From Zygnema cylindricum (Eukaryota; Streptophyta; Zygnematophyceae; Zygnematales; Zygnemataceae), in contig JBBHKE010003289.1 of NCBI GenBank assembly GCA_037447655.1, forward strand, positions 115,639 to 145,054: a DNA stretch of 29,416 bases, written 5' to 3'. This document shows, piece after piece, positions 21,325 through 29,416 of the stretch (the stretch's first letter is position 1; every line of letters starts with the position of its first letter). The translations under genes were made by a program, and so were the position numbers. The notes below the pieces were generated by a model. That model had not been told where the DNA came from. It made no database searches and saw nothing but the letters and a program-made list of their open reading frames with translations.

Positions 21325-21824
21325 ACCGCGAATCGTAATTAGAGTAAATTACTATAATTCGGTCCCTCGAAATTTTGACTCTATCACATGAAATAGAGTA
21401 AATGATTCTAATTTTTTCATTATTCAATTTAAGGTTATGTTTAATTAGCGTTTTTAATTCTTATATAGGTTCGTTTTTAATAGTGTGGAGTACGGACGAC
21501 CCCCAACCGTGCAAAATTGTACTTCATTAAGTAAAAAAGTACAAATAATGATTTAATACAGGTCGTTATCACGTAAATGCGTTTTAACAAACCGCGTAAT
21601 GCAAACGTCATAGTCACGATAAACTGTACGTTTTTCCAGATTCTGTAAGAATACTTTATTTACAGTAGAGGATATTAGCGTGCCAAATTAGAGTACTTAA
21701 ATAAATTAGAGTAAACTTCATAGTTGAAACAGCTCTATCACACAAATTAGCGTTCATTACTCTATTTGATTTTTTTAGTTTTTGTACTCTAATTTTTTGA
21801 TTACTCTAATTACGATTCGCGGTG
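21325..21824. mobile_element. TIR element D (about 500 bp)
   Basis: Perfect 22-bp inverted repeats beginning ACCGCGAATCGTAATTAG lie at 21325-21346 and 21802-21823. Internal text (GTGTGGAGTACGGA; AATTGTAC...AAGTAAAAAAGTAC) is shared with elements A and E, so this is a diverged member of the same family. Confidence 0.86.
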
Positions 21825-22597
21825 TAGAGTACAGTAAAGTACTGCACCGACAAGTAGTACACCTTTCACTAAAAAAAACTTAGGGCGAGGTTCCATTAGG
21901 GAAAATTGCCAATTTTTACTGAAAGTCGTACTGTTTCGTACAGTGCCGTACAAAAAAAAAATTTTGCAGAAAAACAAGCCTACTGAATGACGGATTTTAT
22001 TCTCCACGTTTATAGGCGTAAACGTGGACCGTCGGATGCCAAATCGGATACGCCATCCTCTGACACTTTCAGTTCGGAACAAGTGACCTGGAGTAGGTCA
22101 ATTTTCAGCGCCTGAACGAATAGCATCGTGCCTCGTGGAAAAGTGAACCAATTTCCATGACGAACGCGCGACCTCGTGGGTACACGTCGCATATTATGCC
22201 TTGGAGGATGCGATGTCACCCACCGACATCATCCTCGTGTGACGCTCCCCCTTTCAAAAATGTTTGGTCTGAAATTTTTTTAGGGTTCGCTGTTTACCGT
22301 GCTGCCATTCAAATTTTTAACATTTTTTTAAATTGCCGCGTTTCTCTCTCGTTTATAATCAAGATCCAATTACTTCCGTACTTTGCGCGCTTTTTTGCTA
22401 ACCTGTTTTTATTTTTTTTTAAAGTTCACAATTTTGCCACTCCTTTTTGATAATCCGTTTTATAAATTTTACCCATTGGTTCAAATTCGAACCATAATTT
22501 TAGAGCACTTTTTAGGGTTTGAACAGCAGTGTAGCACTTCCCACCGATTTATTAGTTTTTTTTTAAATAGGTTATTTGCCTATATAAGTAGGTGAAT
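21825..22597. other. No supported gene
   Basis: A perfect 9-bp stem hairpin CCACGTTTA-taggcg-TAAACGTGG sits at 22004-22027. A bulged hairpin lies around GGATGCGATGTC (about 22206-22235). TATATAAG at 22581-22588 could be a TATA box for the candidate ORF that follows. Confidence 0.5.
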
Positions 22598-22626
22598 ATG
22601 GAATCCATCATTCAACCAAACCACAT

Positions 22627-22902
22627 ATGTATTTTCATTGTAGATTTAATTTAGATTTTCATTTTCAGACAGCACTTGACAAATGCTACTACTGTTCAAC
22701 TGTTCAAACAGCTGCTGTTGTTGCTGTTGCTGGTGCTGCAGCTAGTGCTACTGGTGCAGTTGTTGGGCAGACAGCTGCTGCTGTTGTTGCTGGTGCTGCA
22801 GCTAGTGCTACTGGTGCAGTTGCAAGTCAGCTGCTGCTGTGCGGCTGGTGCTGCTGTGCGGCTGGTGGTGCTCTTGGTGTTGAGGTCTTTCGAAAGAAAT
22901 AA
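22627..22902 (+). CDS. Hypothetical alanine-rich ORF with 60-bp tandem repeat (doubtful)
   Basis: A 91-codon frame reads through two tandem 60-bp units (about 22708-22770 and 22771-22829), encoding AGAAASATGAV-type Ala/Val-rich segments, and ends in RKK before TAA. A TATATAAG motif lies about 40 bp upstream and a TTTTCAG possible acceptor at 22662-22668, so a spliced short gene is conceivable. Other frames across the GCT/CTG-rich text are also open (Leu-rich), which weakens the case. No family recognised. Confidence 0.25.
   Translation: MYFHCRFNLDFHFQTALDKCYYCSTVQTAAVVAVAGAAASATGAVVGQTAAAVVAGAAASATGAVASQLLLCGWCCCAAGGALGVEVFRKK
22708..22829 (+). repeat. 60-bp tandem repeat, GCT/CTG-rich
   Basis: GCTAGTGCTACTGGTGCAGT recurs exactly 60 bp apart (22741 and 22801), with the preceding GTTGCTGGTGCTGCA also repeated. 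A smaller repeat, CTGCTGTGCGGCTGGTG, follows at 22832-22865. Confidence 0.9.
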
Positions 22903-22909
22903 AAAATAA

Positions 22910-24115
22910 AATAAATATTTATAAAACAAATTGACGTTATACTTTTTGATTTATGAAAAGATGTCCAATTTAGATTATGAACTATAAAACTTTGACTTCA
23001 AACATTATAAATAAAAAATTAGATGATGATGCAAATATTTCCACTCGAAAAGTAAACATTCACATTGGAAATTAACCAAAATAATTTTTTATTTAACCCA
23101 GAAAATTCAATTCAAGACATTAGAAGAGAGAAAGAGAGAGCGTGAGAGAGGGTACGTTTTTTTGGCATAATTTGATTATCCTGATTTTATTTCAAACTCG
23201 CAGTGCGCGTACATGTATACAAAAAGGAAAGCCCTACATTGATAGTATTGGAAAAAGAAAAACAATCTTACTTGCTATGTATTCTTTAAACATTTAGTGT
23301 CAGACCGGAAAGCATTCCTAACATTGCAACAAATATATCCTTATGCTAAAAAATCGCAAACTACTTTATTCTTGGAAGTATTATTGATTCAAGAATTGCA
23401 TGTAAAACTGGTTGTTCCCTATCATATTGAACACTACAAATATAACCCAAAGCAACAAGAGAAAAACCTAATCCTAACACAAATCACGCCTACAAATTAA
23501 GCCTATATCAAAGTGCTTCAAAGAAGTGAAGCTCCACCGATTATCGGACCACCGATACACCAATACAGTAATGGAGAGACAAATAACAGTGCAACATATA
23601 CCTCCTCGTCGCTGGAGGGACAGAAAATACAGAGCAACAAACAGAAATGAAACGTGGTCAAAATTCCCCTTTGGAAGTAAAACATTGTACGGCTCAAAGT
23701 TCAACCAAACACGAAAACTATAAAAAACCACGGTATTTCAGTTGCAATTTAAGTTTACCCACAATTTAAGTCTACTGAAAAGGGAACAAACATAACAAAC
23801 TACATTAATATGGCATTGATACAATACTATATTATATTCTCTTTGTATAATAGTACATGATTATATTGTGTTATATTATTAAGTATTAATCCATTGTATA
23901 ACAAAATTAATGTATATTATAAAATATACATTATACTACATTAGGTTATTGTGACACATCTTTATATTGTATTTTGTTATGTCACAATACATTAAATGAT
24001 ATATATTATATATCATATAACATTAGAATGTTATATTGTATGACAGTATATAACACAATGACATGAAAATGTCTTGTATATTACATAGTATTACATTGTA
24101 CATATTACATATTGT
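22910..24115. other. No supported gene; AT-rich with GA and TA low-complexity
   Basis: It contains a GAGAGA tract (23125-23150). A plus-strand frame at 23526-23723 (65 codons, Arg-rich, no known domain) has little support. 23820-24115 is TATTA-rich low-complexity DNA. Confidence 0.5.
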
Positions 24116-24650
24116 ATAAAACTGAGCAAAAAACTAAACAATAAACTGAGCAGTAAATTGAGCCAAAAACTGAGCCAAAAACTGAGCCAAAAACTGAGAC
24201 AAAAACTGAGACAAAAACTGAGAAGAAGACGGTGCCAAAGCGTGACCAAATAACTGAGCCAAAATACTAAGCCAAAATACTGAGCCAAAAACTGAGCAAA
24301 AAACTGAGCAAAAAACTGAGCCAAAAACTGAGCCAAAAACTGAGATAAAAACTGAACAAAATAGTGATAAAAAAACTGAGCCGAAAACTGAGCCAAAAAC
24401 TGAGACAAAAATTGAGCATAAAACTGAACATAAAACTGACAAATAAACTGAGCAAATAACTGAGCAAAAAACAGAGCCAAAACTGAAAAAAAAACTGAAC
24501 AAAAAACTGACAAATATACTGAGCGATAAACTGAGCGAAAAACTAAGCAAAAAACCGAACAAAAAACTGAGCAATAAAAAGAGCAATAAACTGAGCAAAA
24601 AACTGAAGAAAAAACTGAGGAAAAAACGGAGCCAAAAATTGAAAGATAGA
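24116..24650. repeat. 12-bp minisatellite (CTGAGCCAAAAA type)
   Basis: About 45 degenerate copies of CTGAGCCAAAAA run for roughly 535 bp. Because 12 is a multiple of three, several minus-strand frames stay open and give SVFC/SVFG, AQFL or SFWL peptide repeats (up to 226 codons). These lack family similarity and are best read as repeat artefacts. Confidence 0.92.
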
Positions 24651-24700
24651 CAGAGGAAGACGAAACCCTCAACCAAATTTATGAAGGTTTGGGAACTTGC

Positions 24701-24731
24701 CATGATGTTCCTTTGAACAAGGAACATCATG
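24701..24731. repeat. Perfect 13-bp stem hairpin
   Basis: CATGATGTTCCTT (24701-24713), loop TGAAC, AAGGAACATCATG (24719-24731). An outer pair, ATGAAGGT (24681) with ACCTTCAT (about 24763), could extend it. It is not followed by a T tract, so its role is unknown. Confidence 0.85.
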
Positions 24732-24734
24732 ATG

Positions 24735-25255
24735 GTTAGAATGATAATTTCTTCCTCGGATTGGTTACCTTCATGTTCATTAAGGAGGATAAGTATGGCC
24801 AGCAACTGTTCCATTTTGAAGAAATCGAAGGAGAATGAAGACTAGCACCGCTGCTGCGGAGGTTTTAGGTCAAAGAGAGGCATTTAGGAGAGAGCCATGG
24901 GAATATTTTAGAAAAGCTGTGTTCTCTGTTACATGACCGTACAATTCGTACATCATCGTACATCACATACGACATCCTTTTTACACCTAGTGCTTCAAAT
25001 TTCGCGTTATCAACTTGCTGCCAAAGATTCTATATGGATTAGCACGATCGGAATAGCTGCTTACGTATAACCAACCAACATGCGCCACGCAAAATAAATG
25101 TCGGTTACTGACCCGACACAATGGAACGGTCGCTTCAGTAAAAAAGTTTTTGACGTTTACAGAGACCGCCAAATGGAACAACGCTCTTACTTCAAAATAA
25201 CAACACGGTACGAACCATAGATGTCCCGTACGTATATTATGTAAGGTATAAACTA
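24735..25255. other. No supported gene
   Basis: Short plus-strand coding-like patches (for example YGQQLFHFEEIEGE about 24795-24836) are interrupted by stops. From 24940 the sequence becomes GTAC-rich. Confidence 0.5.
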
Positions 25256-25860
25256 CACGGTCGATCGTATTTAGCTTGTAGAAATTATTAGCGTGTAGAA
25301 TAATTTAGTGTCATCTACGCTAGTTTTGACTTGGAAAAATTTCAAAAAAAAAGTTATACACTAATTTTTCAACGAACGCCAATATGGGTACAGCTGATTT
25401 GTCGAGAAGATACTCACAGTAATATAAGTAAAAGTACAAATTCTGACAATTCGTACACTGTCGCATACTTTCACTCTAGTTAATTCCTAACTCTAATTTC
25501 AGTTACGCGACAAATAAATGTACAGTAAAACAGGTAAAAGTACGAAATCTTTTAAATCGTACACCAAATCGTGGTTGTATCCTATTTAGGATTAACTGAC
25601 AGGGCAGTTTTTCGTGTGATAGCAAAAATTTATTAAAATATCCGTACTTGTATAATTAAAAAGTACACTTTTACACGCACCGAGACGTTCCGTACTCCAC
25701 ACTAATAAAATAATACATAAATTAAAATGTTATACACTAATTGTTCTTCTCGTAATTAGCGTACAGGAAAAATTAATATCATTAACCCTATTTTAAGTAA
25801 AACCCTCAAAATTTAGGGGCGCCAAATTAGTGTTCAACACACTAAATACGATCGACGGTG
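25256..25860. mobile_element. TA-flanked TIR element E (605 bp)
   Basis: The ends CACGGTCGATCGTATTTAG (25256) and CTAAATACGATCGACGGTG (to 25860) are inverted with one mismatch. TA is on both outer sides. Internal CCGTACTCCACACTA and GGGGCGCCAAATTAGTGTT are shared with other family members. It ends about 845 bp upstream of the CCS-like ATG. Confidence 0.85.
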
Positions 25861-25869
25861 TACTGTAGC

Positions 25870-26600
25870 GAACACTACTTACGGTACGCATCGAAAAATT
25901 ATGAAAAGTAAATAATATGCGTAAGTTACTTTGTATCCGTACATTATTTAAACACTTACGTAGTGTCCGTCAATGTTCGTACATTTTAGGGTTATGTAGG
26001 GGATTTTTTAGGGTCCTTTTTATTTCAGTACGACTCAGGTAGATATTCCTTACTATTTGGTTTTTTAGGGTACGCTTTCATACAGTTTCGTACATTTGTG
26101 TTAAATTTCGTACATTTTAAGACTTTTAAGGATTTTCTAAGATTACGCTTTTGGTACGCTTCTGTACATGGCCGTACAGAAAAAATTACACGAATTTTAC
26201 AGAAAGTATGAAAAAGACGAATAATACGTAGTTTTCGTAAAAAAGTTGAAATCCGTACAAATTGGACATCAACGGTACGAACAGAAATGGATGCGCGGTC
26301 CAATCACGAGTCAAACTATGGCAGCGTGGCATCAACACATTTGTTCCGAGAATCCGAGTACTTTGGCGACTATGTGTACTTTCATTATGTCACTATCATA
26401 CCGCCGTACAAGTGTCGCGCCGATTCGAAATCTCCGAAGTTCAAACTCCAGTATTTATGACGACGTACAAATGTTTAAATTTATGAAACTATAAGACCTA
26501 CCAAAACTTAATAGAAGTTTTAAAAAGCAACGGAAAAAAATTGAAAGCTGCAAGTTTTCTACTTCTGTTCAAAAATCGAAAATTCTCGATTTCTTTGTAC
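25870..26600 (+). promoter_or_regulatory. GTAC-rich region upstream of the CCS-like gene
   Basis: By hand count about 17 GTAC tetramers occur here, roughly one per 45 bp. Windows at the left end of this sequence have about one per 350 bp. GTAC is the core bound by SBP-domain factors, including the copper-response regulators SPL7/CRR1, whose known targets include CCS. Since the whole 14.4-26.6 kb island is GTAC-rich, regulatory function is inference. Confidence 0.35.
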
Positions 26601-26647
26601 AATTATTAGCTTGATCATTTCGCCATTTCATTTGAGTCAATTTCAAC

Positions 26648-26653
26648 TATAAA
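26648..26653 (+). promoter_or_regulatory. Possible TATA box of the CCS-like gene
   Basis: TATAAA lies 51 bp upstream of the proposed ATG at 26705, a plausible core-promoter position if the 5' UTR is short. In AT-rich DNA such matches are common, so support is weak. Confidence 0.35.
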
Positions 26654-26704
26654 GTTTGAAACTACGTCGGTAACTGTGATATTTCACTTAAGAAAAAAAA
26701 AAGG

Positions 26705-26749
26705 ATGGATTTCGGAGAAGCTCCTCCTCCCGCATGTGCGGTCGAAGTG
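26705..26749 (+). CDS. CCS: CCS-like gene exon 1
   Basis: A 15-codon first exon, MDFGEAPPPACAVEV, starts at an ATG in a purine-rich context and ends at a GTGAGT donor in phase 0. The next exon starts in phase 0 with TEF, so the join is in frame. The start is an inference: CCS exons 1 are poorly conserved, and a longer 5' exon with a transit peptide cannot be excluded. Confidence 0.55.
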
Positions 26750-29416
26750 GTGAGTTTAAAACCTTCTTGTCCAGACCTTGAAATTATAAATAGAAAAATG
26801 GACCAAAATCTAACAAATATATTCGTAAATATCTATTTTATTTGAGATTGGGAGCTGTGTTTAATGTTTTTTTTTGCCTTGGTCATTTTGTTTGCGTTAC
26901 CTCGTCCTCATACGACACAATTTATAAGTTTTTCTCATAATTGTCACCAAAAAAAATAAAAATGTGGTGCATTTTCTTTCCATCTGTGACACTAGTCACG
27001 CAATTTATCTTATGTGACATTGGTCACGCCTAAAGTCCTGTGTCATATTAGGAGTAGATTGAAATGATGGAAAAGTTAGATTTTCCTTTATTTCTCGTCC
27101 CTTGTCATTTTGTGGTCGATTTCCATTTCATTGTCCTCATAAGTCACAATTTATAACTTCTCTCATACTTATAACCAAAATAATAATAAAAATTGGTGAA
27201 GGTCCATTCCATCTCTGTCAAACAATTTGTCTTATGTGACATTGGTCGCGCCTAGAGCCACGTGTCAAATGGGATAAAGATTGGGAATTGGTAGTGGTTT
27301 CTTCACTATGAGGGACTATTGTGATAGTCTGTCTTAATTTGAGACATTTATGAAAAATTTTGAAGCCCACATTCATGATTGCTATACCACGAGTGACATT
27401 CGTCACATATTACATATTAATGTGTGACATGCTGTCCTATATTATTGATTCTAGATATCATGTGTGACACTTTCACAGATGCCATGTGTGACATTGGTAG
27501 ACGTTGGTCTTGATGTATAGTAATGTCAGGATTGTTGATGGTGCCGGAGGTTAGTGATTCTTAAACCATGTGTGACATTCATGACGAGTACAATGTGTGA
27601 CAATAGTAGCTATTGTTTTTTTTGTTTGACACTCGTTACTTATTTCGAAGTTGTAGCGGATTTCATGTGATATTGGTGACGTTTTTGGGGATGCCGTAAT
27701 TTATGTTCACAAAATTCTGGGCTTCTAGCTAAAACGAGTGGTAAGGAGACTTATAACCTTAATTCGTGCATTTTCATTGCAATTTCATTGAATAGAAACA
27801 GATACTTGAAAAGAACCTCATTTAAAATATTCATAAAGATTTTCCGTTCCAGTGTTTTTTATGTCCGTATCTTTCTTTGAAACCCTTGCATCATTAGAAA
27901 CGAAAAATGTAAAGCATTCATAAAACTCAATAGAGGGTCGATTGGATAATTATCTTAATGCTTTCAGTTTCCAACTTTATTGCCACGAAACTTTCTTTGT
28001 AATAAGTCTCTCCAACACCATGCACTCAACCGAAGTTCCATGTGAATTCTTTTCCGTTGCGTTCTGTTCTGTTCCGCTTTGCAGACAGAGTTCTCGGCTT
28101 TCATACCGTGTGTAGGATGTGCAAAACCGGTGAAAGGGGCATTAGAGAAAGTAAACGGTGAGGAATACTTTTGTAAAATGTTTCGTTTGTTATGTTTTTT
28201 TACAATTTGTTTTTGACTCATTTATGTTTACAACATAACAGTGTTATGAATAAAAAAACGGATCTATAGATGAAATTTATACTATCCACTGCAATAGATT
28301 GATTTGTTTGACATTAAGGAAAGCCACAACTTCAAATTGATGTCGCGAAGAAAGATGATTATTTACTTTCACTCACAAATTTGAAAATTTTATTCAGGTT
28401 ACATTTCACAAATTAAAGACAATGTCGGGAAATAGAACAGTTGGATTTGACATAATTTTATAACATCGATAATTCATTCGCCTTTCATGCTAAATTTCTA
28501 ACTCTTGGATATTGATTCGTTCAAAAATGTGCATTCTATGGCGTATATAGAAATAGCATCACCGCTTTAAAATAATATAACGACTTTATCTTTTATGGAT
28601 CAAAGCCTAAACCTCCAATTTTCCAGTTATTACAACTGACTGTTCATGTTTCCTCCTTTCTCTTCGTCGACTTTATCCGATTCTCCCCGGATCTTCCTCC
28701 TACCTCTTCCTCTTTACTCTCCCTTTGCGACTTCCTTTTTCCCACTCCCTTTTATTCTTCATCCCCCTTCTTCTCCGTCTCCTCTTACATCCTCATTTTC
28801 CCAACTCCGCCCCTCCTCTTCAGACCTCTCCCTCCCCTCTGCCGTGGTGGAATTCTCTTCCCCCTCCCTCTTTGGCGTGGTTCGCTTCTGCCAGCTGGGC
28901 TGCCAGCTGGCGCAAGTGGACGCCTCCTTCGGCCATCTGCCAGCTGGCGCCACCACATGGGCAGTGCACACCTATGGTGACGTCACACAGGGGACCGCCA
29001 GCACGGGCGAACCCTACGCTCCGGTAAGCAGCCGGCATGCGATACTTTATTCATTTTTTTACAAAATTTTACAAAATAACGGCAATTCTTACATAATTTT
29101 GTGTAGATAATTGCACGTAACGAATTCTACCAAAGTTCATGCGGTGATTTGAAACAAAATGTACTAAATTGCTGCAATTTCGTTCAGAAATTACAACCGA
29201 AGAGTTATCTTCAGATCGACTGTTTCTATCTTGGCATGATTTTCGATAAGGAATTTTCTTTCGTACTTTGTCTTTTGGCATCACCATGAAAAATGCAAAC
29301 TAATTGCTTTTTTCTATGCTATCTCTCTCTCTCCCTCTCTCTCTCTCACTTTTCCCAGTATTCCTCTCTCTCTCCTCCCCTCTTTCCCGTCGCTCCCTCT
29401 CTCTCACTCTCTTCCG
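26705..29416 (+). CDS. CCS: Copper chaperone for Cu/Zn superoxide dismutase-like gene, 5' part
   Basis: CCS loads copper into Cu/Zn superoxide dismutase. Exons supported: 26705-26749 (15 codons, phase 0), 28085-28157 (metal-binding domain, phase 1) and 28824-29023 (SOD-like domain, phase 0). A likely further exon is 28319-28397. The second exon reads TEFSAFIPCVGCAKPVKGAL, matching the HMA/ATX1-like domain of CCS with its CxxC. The third reads AVVEFSSPSLFGVVRFCQL and later AVHTYGDVTQGTASTGEPY, matching the start of plant CCS domain II. Odd points: the Met usual two residues before the first Cys is Ile. The first SOD-type His is Ala (AVH). No transit peptide is visible, so a cytosolic form is inferred. 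The end of the metal-binding domain between 28398 and 28823 is unresolved, so a divergent or damaged copy is possible. The rest of domain II and the C-terminal Cys motif lie beyond the window. Confidence 0.72.
26840..27037 (+). repeat. Partial tandem unit of the GTGAC repeat
   Basis: This stretch is a diverged version of the first roughly 210 bp of the unit that follows at 27038: the TTGGTCATTTTGT, CCTCAT and TGTGACATTGGTCACGCC blocks recur in the same order. It carries GTGACACTAGTCAC and GTGACATTGGTCAC. Copy 1 has no such partner. Confidence 0.65.
27038..27690 (+). repeat. GTGAC-rich dispersed repeat, copy 2 (inside CCS-like intron 1)
   Basis: Direct copy of 134-790, about 26.9 kb away, lying in intron 1 of the CCS-like gene. 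It keeps the array of GTGAC half-sites with a few substitutions. Confidence 0.85.
28085..28157 (+). CDS. CCS: CCS-like gene metal-binding (HMA) exon
   Basis: The exon follows a pyrimidine-rich TTTGCAG acceptor and ends at GGTGAGG. It encodes the first beta strand, the CVGC metal-binding loop and the first helix (AKPVKGALEKVN) of an HMA fold. Confidence 0.72.
28319..28397 (+). CDS. CCS: CCS-like gene, tentative second HMA exon
   Basis: After an ATTAAG acceptor the two bases GA complete a Gly codon with the previous exon. The frame then reads KPQLQIDVAKKDDYLL, which aligns without gaps to the strand following the first HMA helix (Asp seven residues after Gly). The downstream donor leaves phase 2, which does not fit the phase needed at 28824. 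At least one small exon or another donor is therefore missing. A different frame just beyond (from 28398) reads HKLKTMSGNRTVGFD, faintly like the end of the HMA domain. Confidence 0.4.
28824..29023 (+). CDS. CCS: CCS-like gene SOD-like domain II exon
   Basis: A 200-bp exon with a strong pyrimidine tract and TTCAG acceptor, entering with two bases and ending CCG|GTAAGC in phase 0. It is markedly GC-richer than the surroundings. The decamer TGCCAGCTGG occurs three times (28889, 28901 and 28938), encoding CQL, CQL and the start of PAG. The domain boundary SAVVEF and the motif YGDVTQG-ASTG are characteristic of CCS rather than of SOD itself. Confidence 0.75.
29024..29416 (+). other. CCS-like intron sequence to window end
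   Basis: AT-rich, then a CT microsatellite-like pyrimidine tract from 29318, including a CCCAG at 29355-29359 that could be an acceptor. No CCS homology was recognised after it. Confidence 0.5.

Noticed and set aside
24091-24814. Minus-strand ORFs of 193 and 226 codons
   Set aside because: They are translations of a 12-bp minisatellite, open in several frames at once and without a recognisable domain.
134-27690. The two 0.65-kb direct repeats as LTRs of a 27-kb retroelement
   Set aside because: No target duplication, primer-binding site or polypurine tract adjoins them, no matching pol lies between in the right arrangement, and two unrelated genes are enclosed. They are treated as dispersed repeats.
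28646-28823. Plus-strand Ser/Pro-rich N-terminal extension of the CCS exon
   Set aside because: It is a polypyrimidine stretch leading into an AG acceptor; conserved CCS sequence starts only after 28824.
28759-29038. Minus-strand ORFs over the CCS exon
   Set aside because: They are shadows of the plus-strand coding exon, which has clear family motifs and splice sites.

Overview
This is a eukaryotic, intron-rich, AT-rich nuclear fragment. Its two recognisable genes point to the green lineage, most likely a streptophyte alga or bryophyte-grade plant. One is a leucine-rich-repeat (LRR) protein built from uniform 72-bp, phase-2 exons and ending in a Cys-rich/EGF-like cap and a proline-rich tail. 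The other resembles the plant-type copper chaperone for Cu/Zn superoxide dismutase (CCS). The species cannot be fixed from the sequence. No rRNA, tRNA, CRISPR or bacterial-type operon was seen.

Layout. 1-133: nothing recognised. 134-790: a GTGAC-rich repeat that recurs in the same orientation at 27038-27690. 791-3664: AT-rich, no supported gene. 3665-14167, minus strand: the LRR gene, 8 supported exons (369 codons plus stop) with long introns. One intron (5696-10586) holds a decayed plus-strand Ty1/copia gag-pol fragment (about 7700-9760). Another holds a 300-bp purine tract. 14168-14270: a compact region that may be a divergent promoter with ABRE/G-box motifs. About 14400-26600: a transposon island, unusually rich in the tetramer GTAC. 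It contains a hAT element with a perfect 8-bp target duplication (15396-16126), a pair of palindromic elements (16521-16956 and 18357-18800), an 885-bp foldback (18873-19757), at least five TA-flanked terminal-inverted-repeat elements (19757-20304, 20571-20770, 20767-21316, 21325-21824, 25256-25860), AT/AC microsatellites and a 12-bp minisatellite (24116-24650).

26705 to beyond 29416, plus strand: the 5' part of the CCS-like gene. It has a short first exon, an intron containing the second GTGAC-repeat copy, a CxxC metal-binding exon, and a GC-rich SOD-like exon. Its 3' end lies outside the window.

The two genes have no obvious shared pathway. The LRR product looks secreted and wall-associated. 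The CCS product would deliver copper to superoxide dismutase. The most interesting connection is that the DNA just upstream of the CCS-like gene is densely packed with GTAC, the core of the SBP/SPL copper-response element. Because GTAC is also abundant in the neighbouring transposons, this may be coincidence or transposon-supplied regulation. All exon models rest on reading frame, splice-site phase and family resemblance, not on transcript or database evidence.
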